DNA of 64,000 bases from CAVVJA01 sp963801715 (GTDB taxonomy: Bacteria > Actinomycetota > Actinomycetes > Mycobacteriales > Jatrophihabitantaceae), in NCBI GenBank assembly GCA_963801715.1, contig CAWDGB010000018.1:44639-108638 (forward strand), given 5' to 3'. The notes under the pieces are model-generated. The model searched no databases. It was not told the DNA's origin and saw nothing but the letters and a program-made list of their open reading frames with translations. The position numbers and the translations under genes were made by a program. Shown piece by piece: positions 34,901 through 44,921 of this stretch. Numbering within the stretch: position 1 is the stretch's first letter; the number at the start of each line of letters is the position of its first letter.

Positions 34901-35538
34901 AAGTAGCGGATCTCCTCGACCTCGTCACCCCAGAATTCGACCCGCAGCGGGTGCTCCTCGGTCGGCGGGAAGACGTCCAGGATGCCGCCGCGTACGGCGA
35001 AGTCGCCGCGCTGCTCGACGAGGTCGGCGCGGGCATATCCCGCCGCGACGAGATCGGCCACGATGTCGGTCAGCTCCCGTCCGGAGTCGCCGACCCGGAG
35101 GGTCACCGGCGTCAACTCGCCAAGACCGGCAACCTGGGGCTGCAGCACCGACCGGATCGGCGCAACGACCACGTCGAGTGGTCCCGCCGCCGGATCGTCC
35201 GGCTCGGGATGCGCCAGCCGTCGCAGGACCGCCAGTCGCTGCCCGACCGTGTCCGAGCGCGGCGAGAGCCGTTCGTGGGGAAGTGTCTCCCAGCCGGGGT
35301 AGACCGCAACCCGGTCCGGGTCGACCAGGCAGCCAAGGGTCGCCGCGAGATCCTCGGCCTCCCGCCCGGTGCTCGTGACCGCCAGGACCGTTCTGCCCTG
35401 TCGGGTCAGCGTGGCAATCGCAAAAGGTGCGAGAGCCTGCGGACCGGACACGGTCAGGTCGGGCTGGTCAAGTGCCTCGGCAATCCGGCGCAGGGCCGGG
35501 TCGCCAAGGGCGGCGTCAAGCAGGCCGGTGAGTGTCAT
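31993..35538 (-). CDS. mfd: Transcription-repair coupling factor Mfd
   Basis: 1181 residues from the ATG at 35538 ('MTLTGLLDAALGDPALRRIA'). UvrB-like N-terminal domains, then the RNA-polymerase-interacting CarD-like domain ('QPGDYVVHEQHGVGRYVEM'), a RecG-like helicase with Walker A 'CGDVGYGKTEVAVRAA', DEEQ box 'VVIDEEQRFGVEHKE', motif 'LTMSATPIPRTLEMSLTG', and the C-terminal TRCF domain. It removes stalled RNA polymerase and recruits UvrA. The frame is unbroken for 3.5 kb, in contrast to the next 25 kb. It is the first gene of the mfd-lipoprotein-mazG-DinB run. Confidence 0.95.
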   Translation of the reverse strand: MTLTGLLDAALGDPALRRIAEALDQPDLTVSGPQALAPFAIATLTRQGRTVLAVTSTGREAEDLAATLGCLVDPDRVAVYPGWETLPHERLSPRSDTVGQRLAVLRRLAHPEPDDPAAGPLDVVVAPIRSVLQPQVAGLGELTPVTLRVGDSGRELTDIVADLVAAGYARADLVEQRGDFAVRGGILDVFPPTEEHPLRVEFWGDEVEEIRYFTVADQRSIELAEHGLWAPPCRELLLTDDVQARAGKLLGEHPELAELLDPISRGDAVEGMEALAPVLVDRLQLVLHELPAGTHVVLTDPERIRTRAADLVRTSEEFLAASWAAAAGGGRAPVDLGAASLWSLDDAATDAARIGLPWWGITPLTPDEDLQPDTVTSGFETAPAYRGDLEAALADLKRWTRDGWRVAVVFDGHGTAQRAVERFGAADIAARLESTPAPEAGVVSVTTGQLPGGLVSAEQKLALLTEADLTGQRGSLTKDASRLPSRRRNAIDPILLQPGDYVVHEQHGVGRYVEMVRRTVNGGEREYLIIAYAPARRGQPADRLFVPTDSLDQVTKYVGGESPTINRLGGADWAKTKGRARKAVKEIAAQLIRLYSARMATKGYAFSPDTPWQRELEDAFPYVETPDQLAAINEVKADMEKPIPMDRIICGDVGYGKTEVAVRAAFKAVQDGKQVAVLVPTTLLSHQHLATFSDRMAPFPVVVRELSRFTGAAEAEATMAGIADGSVDIVIGTHRILQQTVRFKDLGLVVIDEEQRFGVEHKEYLKSMRTAVDVLTMSATPIPRTLEMSLTGIREMTTILTPPEERHPILTFVGAQDQRQIGAAIRRELLRDGQTFYIHNRVDSINRAATRVAELVPEARVAVAHGQMGEDALEQIMIGFWEKRYDVLVSTTIVESGLDIANANTLIVERSDMFGLSQLHQIRGRVGRARERGYAYFLYPPEKPLTETAYDRLATIAQRTELGAGMAVAMKDLEIRGAGNLLGGEQSGHIAGVGFDLYVRLVGEAVAEFRGQPAEAEAVDVKVDLPVDANLPVDYLPGERLRLEAYRSLAGAATDEAVDAMRAELVDRYGPIPPAVENLLAVARFKVLARRYGVTEISLQGGSIRISPVTLPESAQLRLRRLYDRSLYKQAVSTLSVPRPKGAARSDTTLATTAIGGEPLRDIPLLNWCAEVLAQVLPPPA

Positions 35539-35827
35539 GCGGACCTTTTCACGGGTGTTACGGCAGCACGGACAGCCCCCAACCGGGATCGGGAGGGGGT
35601 TATCTACAAGGGTACGCACCTGCTCCGACAGCGAGCGAGCACTCGTTGACGTTTACGACTGGGCGAACTGTTCGAATCATCGACTAACACGGCTATTGCG
35701 CCGAGTTTCGCGGTTGTTTGGCCGTCTGGACACGGTGAGTTTGACAGGCATATAAGATCCCCGTTGTCCGCCCGGGGGCGGCGGGTGGGCGCCGTTCGGG
35801 ACGGCATCCTGACGAATGGAGCTGTCC
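35539..35827. other. Divergent intergenic region between mfd and the large secreted protein
   Basis: About 290 bp without a convincing gene. It must hold the promoter for mfd (minus) and for the secreted protein (plus); a candidate for the latter is listed at 35727-35756. The middle is the most AT-rich stretch of this part of the window. Confidence 0.6.
35727..35756 (+). promoter_or_regulatory. Candidate sigma-70-type promoter for the large secreted protein
   Basis: TGGACA at 35727-35732, an 18-bp spacer and TATAAG at 35751-35756 resemble a housekeeping promoter, about 70 bp before the chosen start. A second -35-like TTGACA (35741-35746) is too close to the -10 to be used with it. Confidence 0.4.
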
Positions 35828-37712
35828 ATGGGCAAGCCTCGCTACGTTCGCATCCTTAGCCTTGTCGTCGCGATCATCGCGTCCGTTGTGGTTGGCATAA
35901 TGACCGCGCCCGCCAGCGGTGCCGACACTTTCACCGACCCAACCTTCAGCACCGAGGTCGTGGCGACGGTACCGCCGTTCACCCTCGTCGGCCTTGCCTT
36001 CGCCCCCGATGGCCGGATGTTCGTGTGGGAGAAGAACGGCGTAGTGCGGGTGGTGAAGAACGGGACGATGCTGCCGACGCCATTCATCGATCTCTCCGCG
36101 AAGGTGAATACATTCGACGACCGCGGGTTCTGGGGCTTCGCTTTCGACCCCGACTTCGCTTCGAACGGCCTCGTTTACATGACCTACACCTACGAAAATA
36201 CGGGAAATCCGAACGACCAGGGACCGAAGACTTCCCGGCTTGTGCGGGTTCAAGCTGATCCGGCTCATCCCGACGTGGCGCTCGCCGGCAGCGAGACCGT
36301 CATCATGGGCTCGATTGGAACCCCGCCCTGCTCCGCCCAGCCCGTCGGCGCGGATTGCATCCCTGCCGACGCCGGTAGTCACACGCTGGGTAGCGTCGTG
36401 TTCGCGCCGGATGGCACGATGCTCGTGGGTGTCGGTGACGGAAGCGACGGCGACGCACTCTCACTGCGCGCTCAGGACTTGAACAGCATCAACGGCAAGA
36501 TTCTGCGCATCAACCGGGACGGTACTGCGCCCACTGACAACCCATTCTATGACGGCACCAACTCGATTCGCTCCAAGGTCTGGCTGTACGGGGTCCGCAA
36601 CCCGTTCCGTTTCGCCATTCAACCTGGGAGCGGTGACATCTGGTTTGGGGAGGTTGGCTGGAATACATGGGAAGAGGTCGACCGGGGCATCAAGGGCGGC
36701 AACTACGGATGGCCATGCTACGAGGGCAACAGCCCTCAGCCATTCTTCCAGTCCAACTTTCCAGAGACTTGCGGCAGCCTATCGGCGAGCGCAGTCCGCT
36801 TCCCCTACTACACCTACGACCACAGCCAGGGCAGCGCCGCCATCGGCGGACCCTTCTACAACGCGACCGCCTACCCGCAGCAATACCGGGGAAACTTCTT
36901 CTTCGGCGACTACTCCGGCAACTACATCAAGCGCATCGGCTTCGACGCCGGCAACAACCCGACAGGCGTTCAACCGTTCGCCACTGGTGTAGCGGCTCCT
37001 GTGTCGATGGAGGTGGGCCCCGACGGCCTGATCTACTATCTCTCGTTCACCTCAGGGGAGATTCGCCGCATTCGCTCCAACGCTCCGCTGGCCGTCGCGA
37101 GCGCGACTCCCACGTATGGGTACTCGCCGCTGACCGTGGCATTCTCAAGCGCCGGATCTGGGCCGGCCGGTGGCACTGGCACGATTTCCTATCTATGGGA
37201 CTTCGGTGATGGCGCGACTTCTACGGCCGCCAACCCTTCGCACACTTATACGGCGACCACGCCGACGCAGTTCGCACCAAAGCTGACCGTCACCGGCTCC
37301 GGTGGTACCTCGGCAAGCTACGTCCTGTCGGTAACCGTTGGAAGCGTACCGCCGACACCGACGATCACGGCGCCCATCAACGGCACCTCGGTGTTGCCGG
37401 GCCAAGTCATCACCTACCAGGGATCGGCCACCGACCCGGATGATGGCACGCTTAGCGGCAATGCTTTGAGCTGGACAGTTCTGCTTCACCACAACACGCA
37501 CGTACACACGTTTGTGGGCGGCAATGGAAGCTCAGGCAGCTTCACCGTTGAGGACCACGGGGACATCGGTACGTTCTCCTATGAGATCGTCTTGACCGCC
37601 ACGGACAGCAGCGGCCTCACGTCGAGCACGAGTGTGACGCTTCCGGTCGGAAACGACTCCACCGCGCCTACGGTGCCGTCCAGCCTCACGGCGACTGCGA
37701 CCGGGCCGAGCG

Positions 37713-38536
37713 GTGTCGACTTGTCGTGGGCGGCCTCGACGGATAACACGTCAGTGGCTGGCTACCGGGTTGAGCGCTGCCAAGGCGCGGGCTGCACCAC
37801 TTTCGCCCAGATCGCCACGCCGACCGGCACGACCTACTCTGACACCGCCCTCGCGCCCTCCACCAACTACAGCTACCGCGTCCGCGCTATCGACCCGTCA
37901 GGCAACCTCAGCGGCTACTCCGCCACCGCCAGCGCCACCACCGGCACCGCCCCCACCCAACCCGCCGGCCTCGTCGCCGGCTACACCTTCGACGCCGGAA
38001 CCGGAACCACCGCCACCGACTCCTCTGGCAACAACAACACCGGCGCCCTGAACGGCGCGACCTGGACCACCGGCAAGTACGGCGGCGCGCTGAACTTCAA
38101 CGGCTCCAACACCGTCCAGATCCCCTCCGCCCCCTCCCTCAACCTCACCACCGGCATGACCCTGGCCGCCTGGATCAAACCCAGCACAAGCCAAACCGGC
38201 TGGCGCACCATCATGCAGAAACAAGCCGACGCCTACTTCCTCAACGCCAGCAAAGGCACCGGCACCCTCCTGCCCGCCGGCGGCGGCACCATCGGCAGCG
38301 GCGGCCCCATCGTGTCCGGCACCACCACCAGCCCCGTCAACGCGTGGACCCACATCGCCCTGACCTACGACGGCACCACCATGCGCCTCTACGTCAACGG
38401 CACCCAGGTCTCCTCGCACTGCAGCCACCGGCACCATCCAAACCACCACCAACCCACTCTGGATCGGCGGCAACAGCCCCTACGGCGAGTACTTCCAGGG
38501 CGCCATCGACGAAGCCCGCGTCTACAACCGCGCCCT
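37713..38536 (+). repeat. Direct repeat, copy A (FN3-LamG cassette)
   Basis: This 0.82-kb segment recurs at 39840-40662 with only about three differences, one of them the extra G at 38416. It covers one FN3 and nearly the whole LamG domain. Codons end overwhelmingly in C here, unlike the flanking gene, so the cassette looks imported and then copied. Confidence 0.85.
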
Positions 38537-38644
38537 CGACCCAGGCGAAATCACGTTCATCCGCGACAATCCGATCCTGCCGCCCGCCCCGGACACGAGT
38601 GCACCGACAACGCCAACGGGATTGACGGCCGCGGCTGCGGGCAC

Positions 38645-39238
38645 GCAGATCAACCTGTCATGGACGGCCTCAACTGACAATGTGGGTGTCACGGGATACC
38701 GGGTCGAGCGCTGCCAAGGTGCGGGCTGCTCGTCTTTCATCGAGATCAGCACCCCGACCGGGACGACCTTCGCCGACCCCGGGCTCGCCTCGTCGACCTC
38801 GTACAGCTACCGCGTCCGGGCAGTCGATGCGGCCGGCAACACCAGCGGCTACTCGGCCATCGTGTCGGCCACGACAGCAACGGCAGACACGACTGCGCCC
38901 ACCGCTCCGACCAACCTCAGTGCGTCGGCATCTGGCAGCACTCAGATCAACCTGAGCTGGACGGCCTCAACTGACAATGTGGGTGTCACGGGATACCGGG
39001 TCGAGCGCTGCCAAGGTGCGGGCTGCTCGTCTTTCATCGAGATCGGCACCCCGGCCGGGACGACCTTCGCCGACCCCGGGCTCGCCTCGTCGACCTCGTA
39101 CAGCTACCGCGTCCGGGCAGTCGATGCGGCCGGCAACACCAGCGGCTACTCGGCCATCGTGTCGGCCACGACAGCAACGGCAGACACGACTGCGCCCACC
39201 GCTCCGACCAACCTCAGTGCGTCGGCATCTCGGCAGCA
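38645..39238 (+). repeat. Tandem 297-bp repeat of an FN3 domain (two copies)
   Basis: Period 297 bp equals 99 codons, one FN3 domain plus linker. The two copies are almost identical except near the end, where the second carries an extra C at 39231. Later FN3 domains of the same protein are clearly more diverged, so this duplication is recent. Confidence 0.85.
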
Positions 39239-39839
39239 CTCAGATCAACCTGAGCTGGACGGCCTCAACCGACGATGTCGGCGTAGCCGAGTATCGGATT
39301 GAGCGGTGCTCCGGAGCTTCCTGCACGAACTTCACCCAAGTTGCCACCAGCGCCACGACCAGCTATGCGAACTCTGGTCTCACCGCCGGCACGACTTACC
39401 GCTACCGGGTTCGTGCAGCGGATGCTGTGCCGAACCTGAGCGGATATTCCACAATTGCCGCCGCCACAACGGCCGCTGCATCCGACACCACCGCGCCGTC
39501 GGCTCCGAAGGGGCTAAGCGCCACAGCGGCCGGACCAACGCAGGTCAATCTGTCATGGACGGCATCGACCGATAATGTCGGCGTAACCGGTTACCGGATT
39601 GAGCGCTGCCAAGGATCCGGATGCACGAGCTGGGCCCAGGTGGGCACGGCGACCGTCAACAACTACGCCGACTCCGCCGTGTCCGCGTCTACCACCTACC
39701 GATACCGGGTTCGCGCTACCGACGCCGCAGGCAACCTAAGCGGCTACTCGGGCGCGGTTGCGGTGACAACGCCGACGCAACCAGACATCACACCGCCGAC
39801 GGCGCCCGCCACTATCACCGCTACAGCGAGACGGCACGC

Positions 39840-40662
39840 GTGTCGACTTGTCGTGGGCGGCCTCGACGGATAACACGTCAGTGGCTGGCTACCGGGTTGA
39901 GCGCTGCCAAGGCGCGGGCTGCACCACTTTCGCCCAGATCGCCACGCCGACCGGCACGACCTACTCTGACACCGCCCTCGCGCCCTCCACCAACTACAGC
40001 TACCGCGTCCGCGCTATCGACCCGTCAGGCAACCTCAGCGGCTACTCCGCCACCGCCAGCGCCACCACCGGCACCGCCCCCACCCAGCCCGCCGGCCTCG
40101 TCGCCGGCTACACCTTCGACGCCGGAACCGGAACCACCGCCACCGACTCCTCTGGCAACAACAACACCGGCGCCCTGAACGGCGCGACCTGGACCACCGG
40201 CAAGTACGGCGGCGCGCTGAACTTCAACGGCTCCAACACCGTCCAGATCCCCTCCGCCCCCTCCCTCAACCTCACCACCGGCATGACCCTGGCCGCCTGG
40301 ATCAAACCCAGCACAAGCCAAACCGGCTGGCGCACTATCATGCAGAAACAAGCCGACGCCTACTTCCTCAACGCCAGCAAAGGCACCGGCACCCTCCTGC
40401 CCGCCGGCGGCGGCACCATCGGCAGCGGCGGCCCCATCGTGTCCGGCACCACCACCAGCCCCGTCAACGCGTGGACCCACATCGCCCTGACCTACGACGG
40501 CACCACCATGCGCCTCTACGTCAACGGCACCCAGGTCTCCTCCACTGCAGCCACCGGCACCATCCAAACCACCACCAACCCACTCTGGATCGGCGGCAAC
40601 AGCCCCTACGGCGAGTACTTCCAGGGCGCCATCGACGAAGCCCGCGTCTACAACCGCGCACT
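39840..40662 (+). repeat. Direct repeat, copy B (FN3-LamG cassette)
   Basis: Second copy of the cassette at 37713-38536, 2127 bp downstream of the first. It has an intact frame across the LamG domain, which shows what the first copy should read. Confidence 0.85.
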
Positions 40663-40708
40663 CACCGCCGCCGAGATCGTCGCCGTCAGGGACAACGCGC
40701 TGAGCTGA

Positions 40709-41039
40709 CCCGGACTCGGCTTCCCTCGTACCGTGGAGACATCGCCTATGAGGAGGGGCGATTAGCAAGTAACGGAAGTTTGATCATGACCTTGCCGCCA
40801 GGGTGCGGGTTCGGCTGGTGCAGAGACCGATGAGCCGATCGCCGGCGTGGCTCACGCCCTCGACGAATCGATGCGTGGTCGCGAAGCCGGGTTCGCCGCG
40901 CAGGCCGAGCCGCTGCCCGGCCTCGGCTACAGATTCGAACCGGGATCGTACTGGCGAGGAGGTCGGGGGATCGACCGTGCATGGTCGGATACCCCCGGAC
41001 TCATCGACCACCAGCCACGATGCCGAGCATAAACGCGAC
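40709..41039. other. Region without a recognisable gene
   Basis: About 330 bp between the giant secreted protein and the broken ATP-grasp gene. Several short frames are open on both strands, but none shows a family motif, a ribosome site with a matching start, or continuity. It may be a decayed gene remnant; 'YRFEPGSYWRGG' on the plus strand faintly recalls glycoside hydrolase sequences but stands alone. Confidence 0.5.
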
Positions 41040-42396
41040 GCTGCCGATATCTGGACCGGAAAGGTTGGCCAGCTACGCGTGCAGCGTATTGAGGGCTATC
41101 ACCTTACCGTCTTGCAGGATCCAGCTCGGCCGTGCCCGTCGCTGGCATCATCGACCACGCCCTCGCAGTCAAGCGCGCCGACTGGACAGACCTGAAGCCT
41201 ATGCCCGGCTTCGAACGGCCAATGATCCTGACGCGACAAATGGTTCTCGGCCGCGCGACTAGCACACGCCTTGTCCGAAGCGGGTTTCTCGGTCTCCCCT
41301 GCCGACCCGGAGGTCACCCGCTCGAACTAGTAGACGCATTGACCATTGATCGTAGTCTTCACAAACTGTGGCCGGTTCGTTCGATCGCCGCAGCCATTCG
41401 CGCCGCGAATCCCGATCTCGTCATCGGCGACGACGAACGAGCCCTCGCCCTATTGCGGCGACTACAGAGGCGGGTCCGGACCACCGATCCGGGATTTGGC
41501 CACGCTGCTCGTCCGCTCCCTCGGTAACGTGGGAGATTGGCCTGTCAATTGCGTCGCGAACCGGGCTGGCGAGCGAGGCTCGGGCGGTCAATTTTACCGC
41601 GCCGCAAACCGCGATCATGGAGTAACGCGACGCGCCTCGACAGATGGGTCACCGAGCACGACGTGCCCATCGTGCTCAAGACGGACGGAAGCTGGGGCGG
41701 GGCGCGAGTCGCCATCGTGCGCAGCATGTCTAGCATGCGCAGAGCCTGGCGGACGATTTCGAACCCGCCAGGATTTGTCCGGTCGCTAAAGCGCGCCGTG
41801 TTCGATCAGGAACCGGACTATTTGGTCGCGTGGCTCCGGCGCGAACGGCCAGTGGTGAATGCCCAGCAATATTGTCCCGGTCGTCGAGGCCATCGTCAAC
41901 GGCGGCGTCCGTGGACGGAAAGGTGCAGTCGCTCGTCTGCCTCGAGGTCATGCAGGTGTCCGAGGCGAGAGGGCCGCCGCGGTCGTCCGAGTCGTTGATC
42001 ACCCACAAATGGCCGAAACGGCACAGCAATTTGTTCGCCGTTTCGGATTGAGCGGATTCTCCGGCTTCGACTTCATTATGACCGACCGCGGTGACACGCA
42101 GTTGCTCGAAACTCAATCCCCGTGTGACACCCACCTGCCACCTGCTCGTCGAGGACGCTTATCTCGATAACCAAACTGTTGCCTTGTTTCCAGTCGAACT
42201 GTTGCGGAACCCGGATCCGTGTCGCCGTCTTCGACATTCTCGACATTCCTGTACGCGCGCAGTTGTTGATCGAGCACGGAACGCAGTTAGCCGCACGCCG
42301 CCATCACCCCGTTACGCGGACCGTGCGCCGCATCAAGCAGAAGGTCAGCGGATCCACACACGACTCCGCTATCCCGCGATCTTGGAACTGGCCTAG
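41040..42396 (+). pseudogene. ATP-grasp enzyme, heavily frameshifted
   Basis: Pieces in all three frames line up in order as one ATP-grasp protein. N-terminal 'LAHALSEAGFSVSPADPEV' and 'LTIDRSLHKLWPVRSIAAAI' precede 'AANPDLVIGDDERALALLRR'; then 'VPIVLKTDGSWGGARVAIVR' (ATP-binding Lys and Gly loop), 'VDGKVQSLVCLEVMQVSE', 'FGLSGFSGFDFIMTDRGDTQ' and 'NPRVTPTCHLLVED' (the metal-binding E-x-N-P-R with the E on the other side of a shift). At least six frame changes occur, mostly +1. The family ligates carboxylates to amines or thiols; in glycan loci it may act on uronic acids or amino sugars. Either decayed or badly sequenced; boundaries are approximate. Confidence 0.6.
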
Positions 42397-42412
42397 CTGG
42401 GGCGAGCGAGAC

Positions 42413-43063
42413 CTACGACGGCGGGACCAGGGAGTACGTGGTCGTCCAGCCAAATGCAGACTTCGGCCGGGTCAGCGGTGTTATCGTCCGCTTCCGCTGC
42501 CGTACGAAACGTCCGGTTCCCAGTAGTGCGGGTTCTTCGATGGGGTTCGAGTAGATCACCGTGATGCGGCGCGGGTTTCTGTCAGCGGACGCGATCAGAT
42601 TCTTGATCACGCTGGCGAATGTCTCTCCGCGAAATGGGTTGTTGAGAAAGACAACGGTTACGTCGTCCGGGATTTCGTAGTCCAGGACGTCCGAACAGAC
42701 CAGCACGATGTCCTTGCAGTGCAACCGCAGGCGGCCACTCGCGACGTTCGCGCGGGCAACCTCATGAAGTTGCTCCGCGAGCTCGACACCGATGACCCGC
42801 TTGAACGGGTAGCGTGCCGCCGCTGCGAGCACCATCCGGCCCTTGCCTGAGCCGAGATCGATGAAGACGTCGTCGCTGTCTACGTCGCGCCGTGGGAGCG
42901 CGCGATGCAACGTGAGCCAGTTGGACGGGACGTAATACACGCGGTCGCTGGCCGCGACGCCAAGTTCCTCGAGATAGGTGCGGCCGTCCGTTTGTACCCC
43001 GTACCTGCGTTCGAAAACCATTTGGCCGAGATTGCGACGTGCTCCCCGCAGCACTTGGCGCAT
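42413..43063 (-). CDS. Class I SAM-dependent methyltransferase
   Basis: A 216-residue protein with an intact frame, starting at ATG 43063 after an AAGGG site. SAM-binding motif I 'DVFIDLGSGKGRMVLAAAAR', the acidic end of strand 2 'VIGVELAEQLHEVAR' and motif IV 'DDVTVVFLNNPFRGETF' are present. It belongs to small methyltransferases seen in glycan and natural-product loci. Opposite in strand to nearly all neighbours and surrounded by damaged genes, yet undamaged. The substrate is unknown. Confidence 0.83.
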   Translation of the reverse strand: MRQVLRGARRNLGQMVFERRYGVQTDGRTYLEELGVAASDRVYYVPSNWLTLHRALPRRDVDSDDVFIDLGSGKGRMVLAAAARYPFKRVIGVELAEQLHEVARANVASGRLRLHCKDIVLVCSDVLDYEIPDDVTVVFLNNPFRGETFASVIKNLIASADRNPRRITVIYSNPIEEPALLGTGRFVRQRKRTITPLTRPKSAFGWTTTYSLVPPS

Positions 43064-43543
43064 AGTTCAACCCTTCCCCCGTAGTACATCCGCCCCGAAG
43101 ACGGACCAGCGGGCCCAGAGACCTCGCCAAACTCACAGCCTATGCATAATTGGTTGGTACGCAATAACTTCACAGCAATCCGACAGCTGTGCCGGCTCCG
43201 CGTCGCGTGAAGCGTCTCGGCGCCGTTTGTCTCGACAGTGACACATCGTCACGTGTCCAACCCAGGCAGGCGGCACGCGTCCATGATCACACGGCGAGAT
43301 TTACAACGAGGCCTCCGGTCCGTTAAATTCGGGTAAGCACAGGCGGAGATGGCATCCACGGGGGCTCCTTGGGCTGGTGCGTGCGCTCGCGCGGGCAAAT
43401 GATCGCAACGTCGTTTCGGGGGAACCGAGGGTGAGCGGCCGCATGGCGCCGGTCTGCCAAGTGGGATACAGACCGCACATCTCGCGCAGACGTTCGCGCT
43501 GGGCGGCGCCCTCGATACCAACCCATAGGGGAGGTTCAGCCAC
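43064..43543. other. Long intergenic region upstream of the UDP-sugar dehydrogenase
   Basis: 480 bp between the divergent methyltransferase and dehydrogenase genes with no credible coding frame. It is locally AT-rich around 43140-43190 and has an imperfect dyad (GTGAC, five bases, GTCAC) at 43238-43252. Promoters for both genes must lie here, but I cannot place them. Confidence 0.55.
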
Positions 43544-44865
43544 ATGCGCATAAGCGTGTTCGGACTCGGCTACGTCGGCTCGGTCTCAGCTGCGTGCTTC
43601 GCATCCCAAGGGCACGACGTCATCGGCGTCGACGTCAATCCGATCAAGGTCGATTTGATAGCTCGCGGCCGCACACCAGTCGTTGAGGAGAGGATCGGCG
43701 AGTTGATCGCTGAGGTGGTGCGCGCTGGCTCGTTGCGCGCCACGACGGACGTCGCCGAGGCGATCGCGGCCAGCGACGTCTCGCTGATCTGCGTCGGCAC
43801 GCCTTCGGCGGCGAACGGCAGCCTGAGCACGGGGTACTTGGAGCGAGTCGCCAGCGAGATCGGCGGTGAGCTCGCCAAACGTGACCGCCGGCATACGGTC
43901 GTGTTCCGCAGCACGATGTTGCCCGGCACGTGCCAAGACCTCTTGGTGCCCGATACTCGAGCGCTCGTCGGGTCTACGCGCCGGTTTGGACTTCGGCGTC
44001 GTCGTGAACCCGGAGTTCCTGCGAGAGGGCACGAGCGTCCGTGACTTCTTCGATCCGCCCAAGACCGTGATCGGTGAGTACGACCGCGCGAGCGGGGACA
44101 TTGTCGCCGGGCTGTACGACGGCCTGCCGGGGGAAGTATTCCGGGTGTCGATTCCCGGTGGCCGAGATGACCAAGTACGCGGACAACTCCTTCCACGCGT
44201 TGAAGATCGGATTCGCCAACGAACTGGGCGCGATCTGTCAGGCGTTGGGCCTCGACTCACACGAGGTAATGGACGTCTTTCTGTCCGACACCAAGCTCAA
44301 TATCAGTCCGGCGTACCTGACGCCCCGGATTCGCCTTCGGAGGTTCCTGCCTTCCGAAGGACGTCCGAGGGCTGGTGTACGCCGCGCGGCGAGCCGATGT
44401 GTCGGTCCCCATCCTCGGGCACATACTTTCGTCCAACGACACGCAGATCCGTCGCGCCGTCGATGCGGTTATCGCTACCGGCGCGCGCAGGATCGGGTTG
44501 TTCGGTCTCTCGTTCAAGGGCGGTACGGACGATCTCCGGGAGAGTCCGCTGGTCGAACTGGCCGAGCGGCTTATCGGCAAGGGGTACGACCTTCGCATCT
44601 ACGACGCGAATGTGACCGTGTCGCGCCTCCTCGGTGCCAACCAGGAGTACATCGAGCGAATGCTCCCACACCTCGGGGAGTTGCTGACCAGCTCAGTCGA
44701 CGACGTGATGGACCACGCCGAGGTCTGTGTGATCGGCTGCAAGGACGCCGACGGTAATCGAGGCCCTCGAGTGCGGCCGACGATCGCGTGATCCTCGATC
44801 TTGTCCGACTCCCGGACGCACAGGTCCGTCGCACCCAGCCGGGATATGTTGGCATCGGCTGGTAG
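43544..44865 (+). pseudogene. UDP-glucose/GDP-mannose dehydrogenase family, five +1 frameshifts
   Basis: The ATG at 43544 opens 'MRISVFGLGYVGSVSAACFA' (Rossmann GxGxxG). The protein continues in successive frames through 'DFGVVVNPEFLREGTSVRDF', 'VAEMTKYADNSFHALKIGFA', the catalytic cysteine in 'GFAFGGSCLPKDVRGLVYA', 'LFGLSFKGGTDDLRESPLVE' and a final 'DRVILDLVRLPDAQVR' ending at TAG 44863-44865. Shifts fall near 43978, 44152, 44325, 44757 and 44780, and each needs one base removed. Then 439 codons remain, the usual family length. It would oxidise a UDP- or GDP-sugar to the uronate for the polymer made by this locus. Confidence 0.83.
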
Positions 44866-44921
44866 CGGGGCTTTCATGTCTCAGGCGCGATCCGGCGCCC
44901 GTCTTGGGGTCGCTCCCGGGC

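Larger units (their letters stand above)
35828..40708 (+). pseudogene. Giant secreted protein: glucose/sorbosone-dehydrogenase-like propeller, PKD, FN3 x6, LamG x2 (three +1 frameshifts)
   Basis: I start at the ATG at 35828, since GGAG lies 7 bases before it; an ATG at 35816 is the alternative. A signal peptide (about 1-32, ending 'TAPASGA') leads to a GSDH-type six-bladed propeller ('GLAFAPDGRMFVWEKNGVV', 'YGVRNPFRFAIQPGSGDIWF') to about residue 415. A PKD domain ('YLWDFGDGATSTAANPSHTY'), an Ig-like domain, an FN3, a LamG, then five more FN3 and a second LamG follow. Three extra bases, at about 38416 (G), 39231 (C) and 39829 (A), break the frame; two are proved extra by the gene's own internal repeats. 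Without them one product of about 1,625 residues results. It probably oxidises or binds surface glycan. Confidence 0.78.

Noticed and set aside
37898..38473. Long minus-strand open frames opposite the LamG domains (also 40025-40768)
   Set aside because: They arise from the extreme C-ending codon use of the plus-strand gene, read as glycine and alanine repeats. The plus-strand frame has clear LamG and FN3 motifs.
40784..41011. Minus-strand 75-codon frame downstream of the giant secreted protein
   Set aside because: No motif, no ribosome site and no continuation; it overlaps equally weak plus-strand frames.
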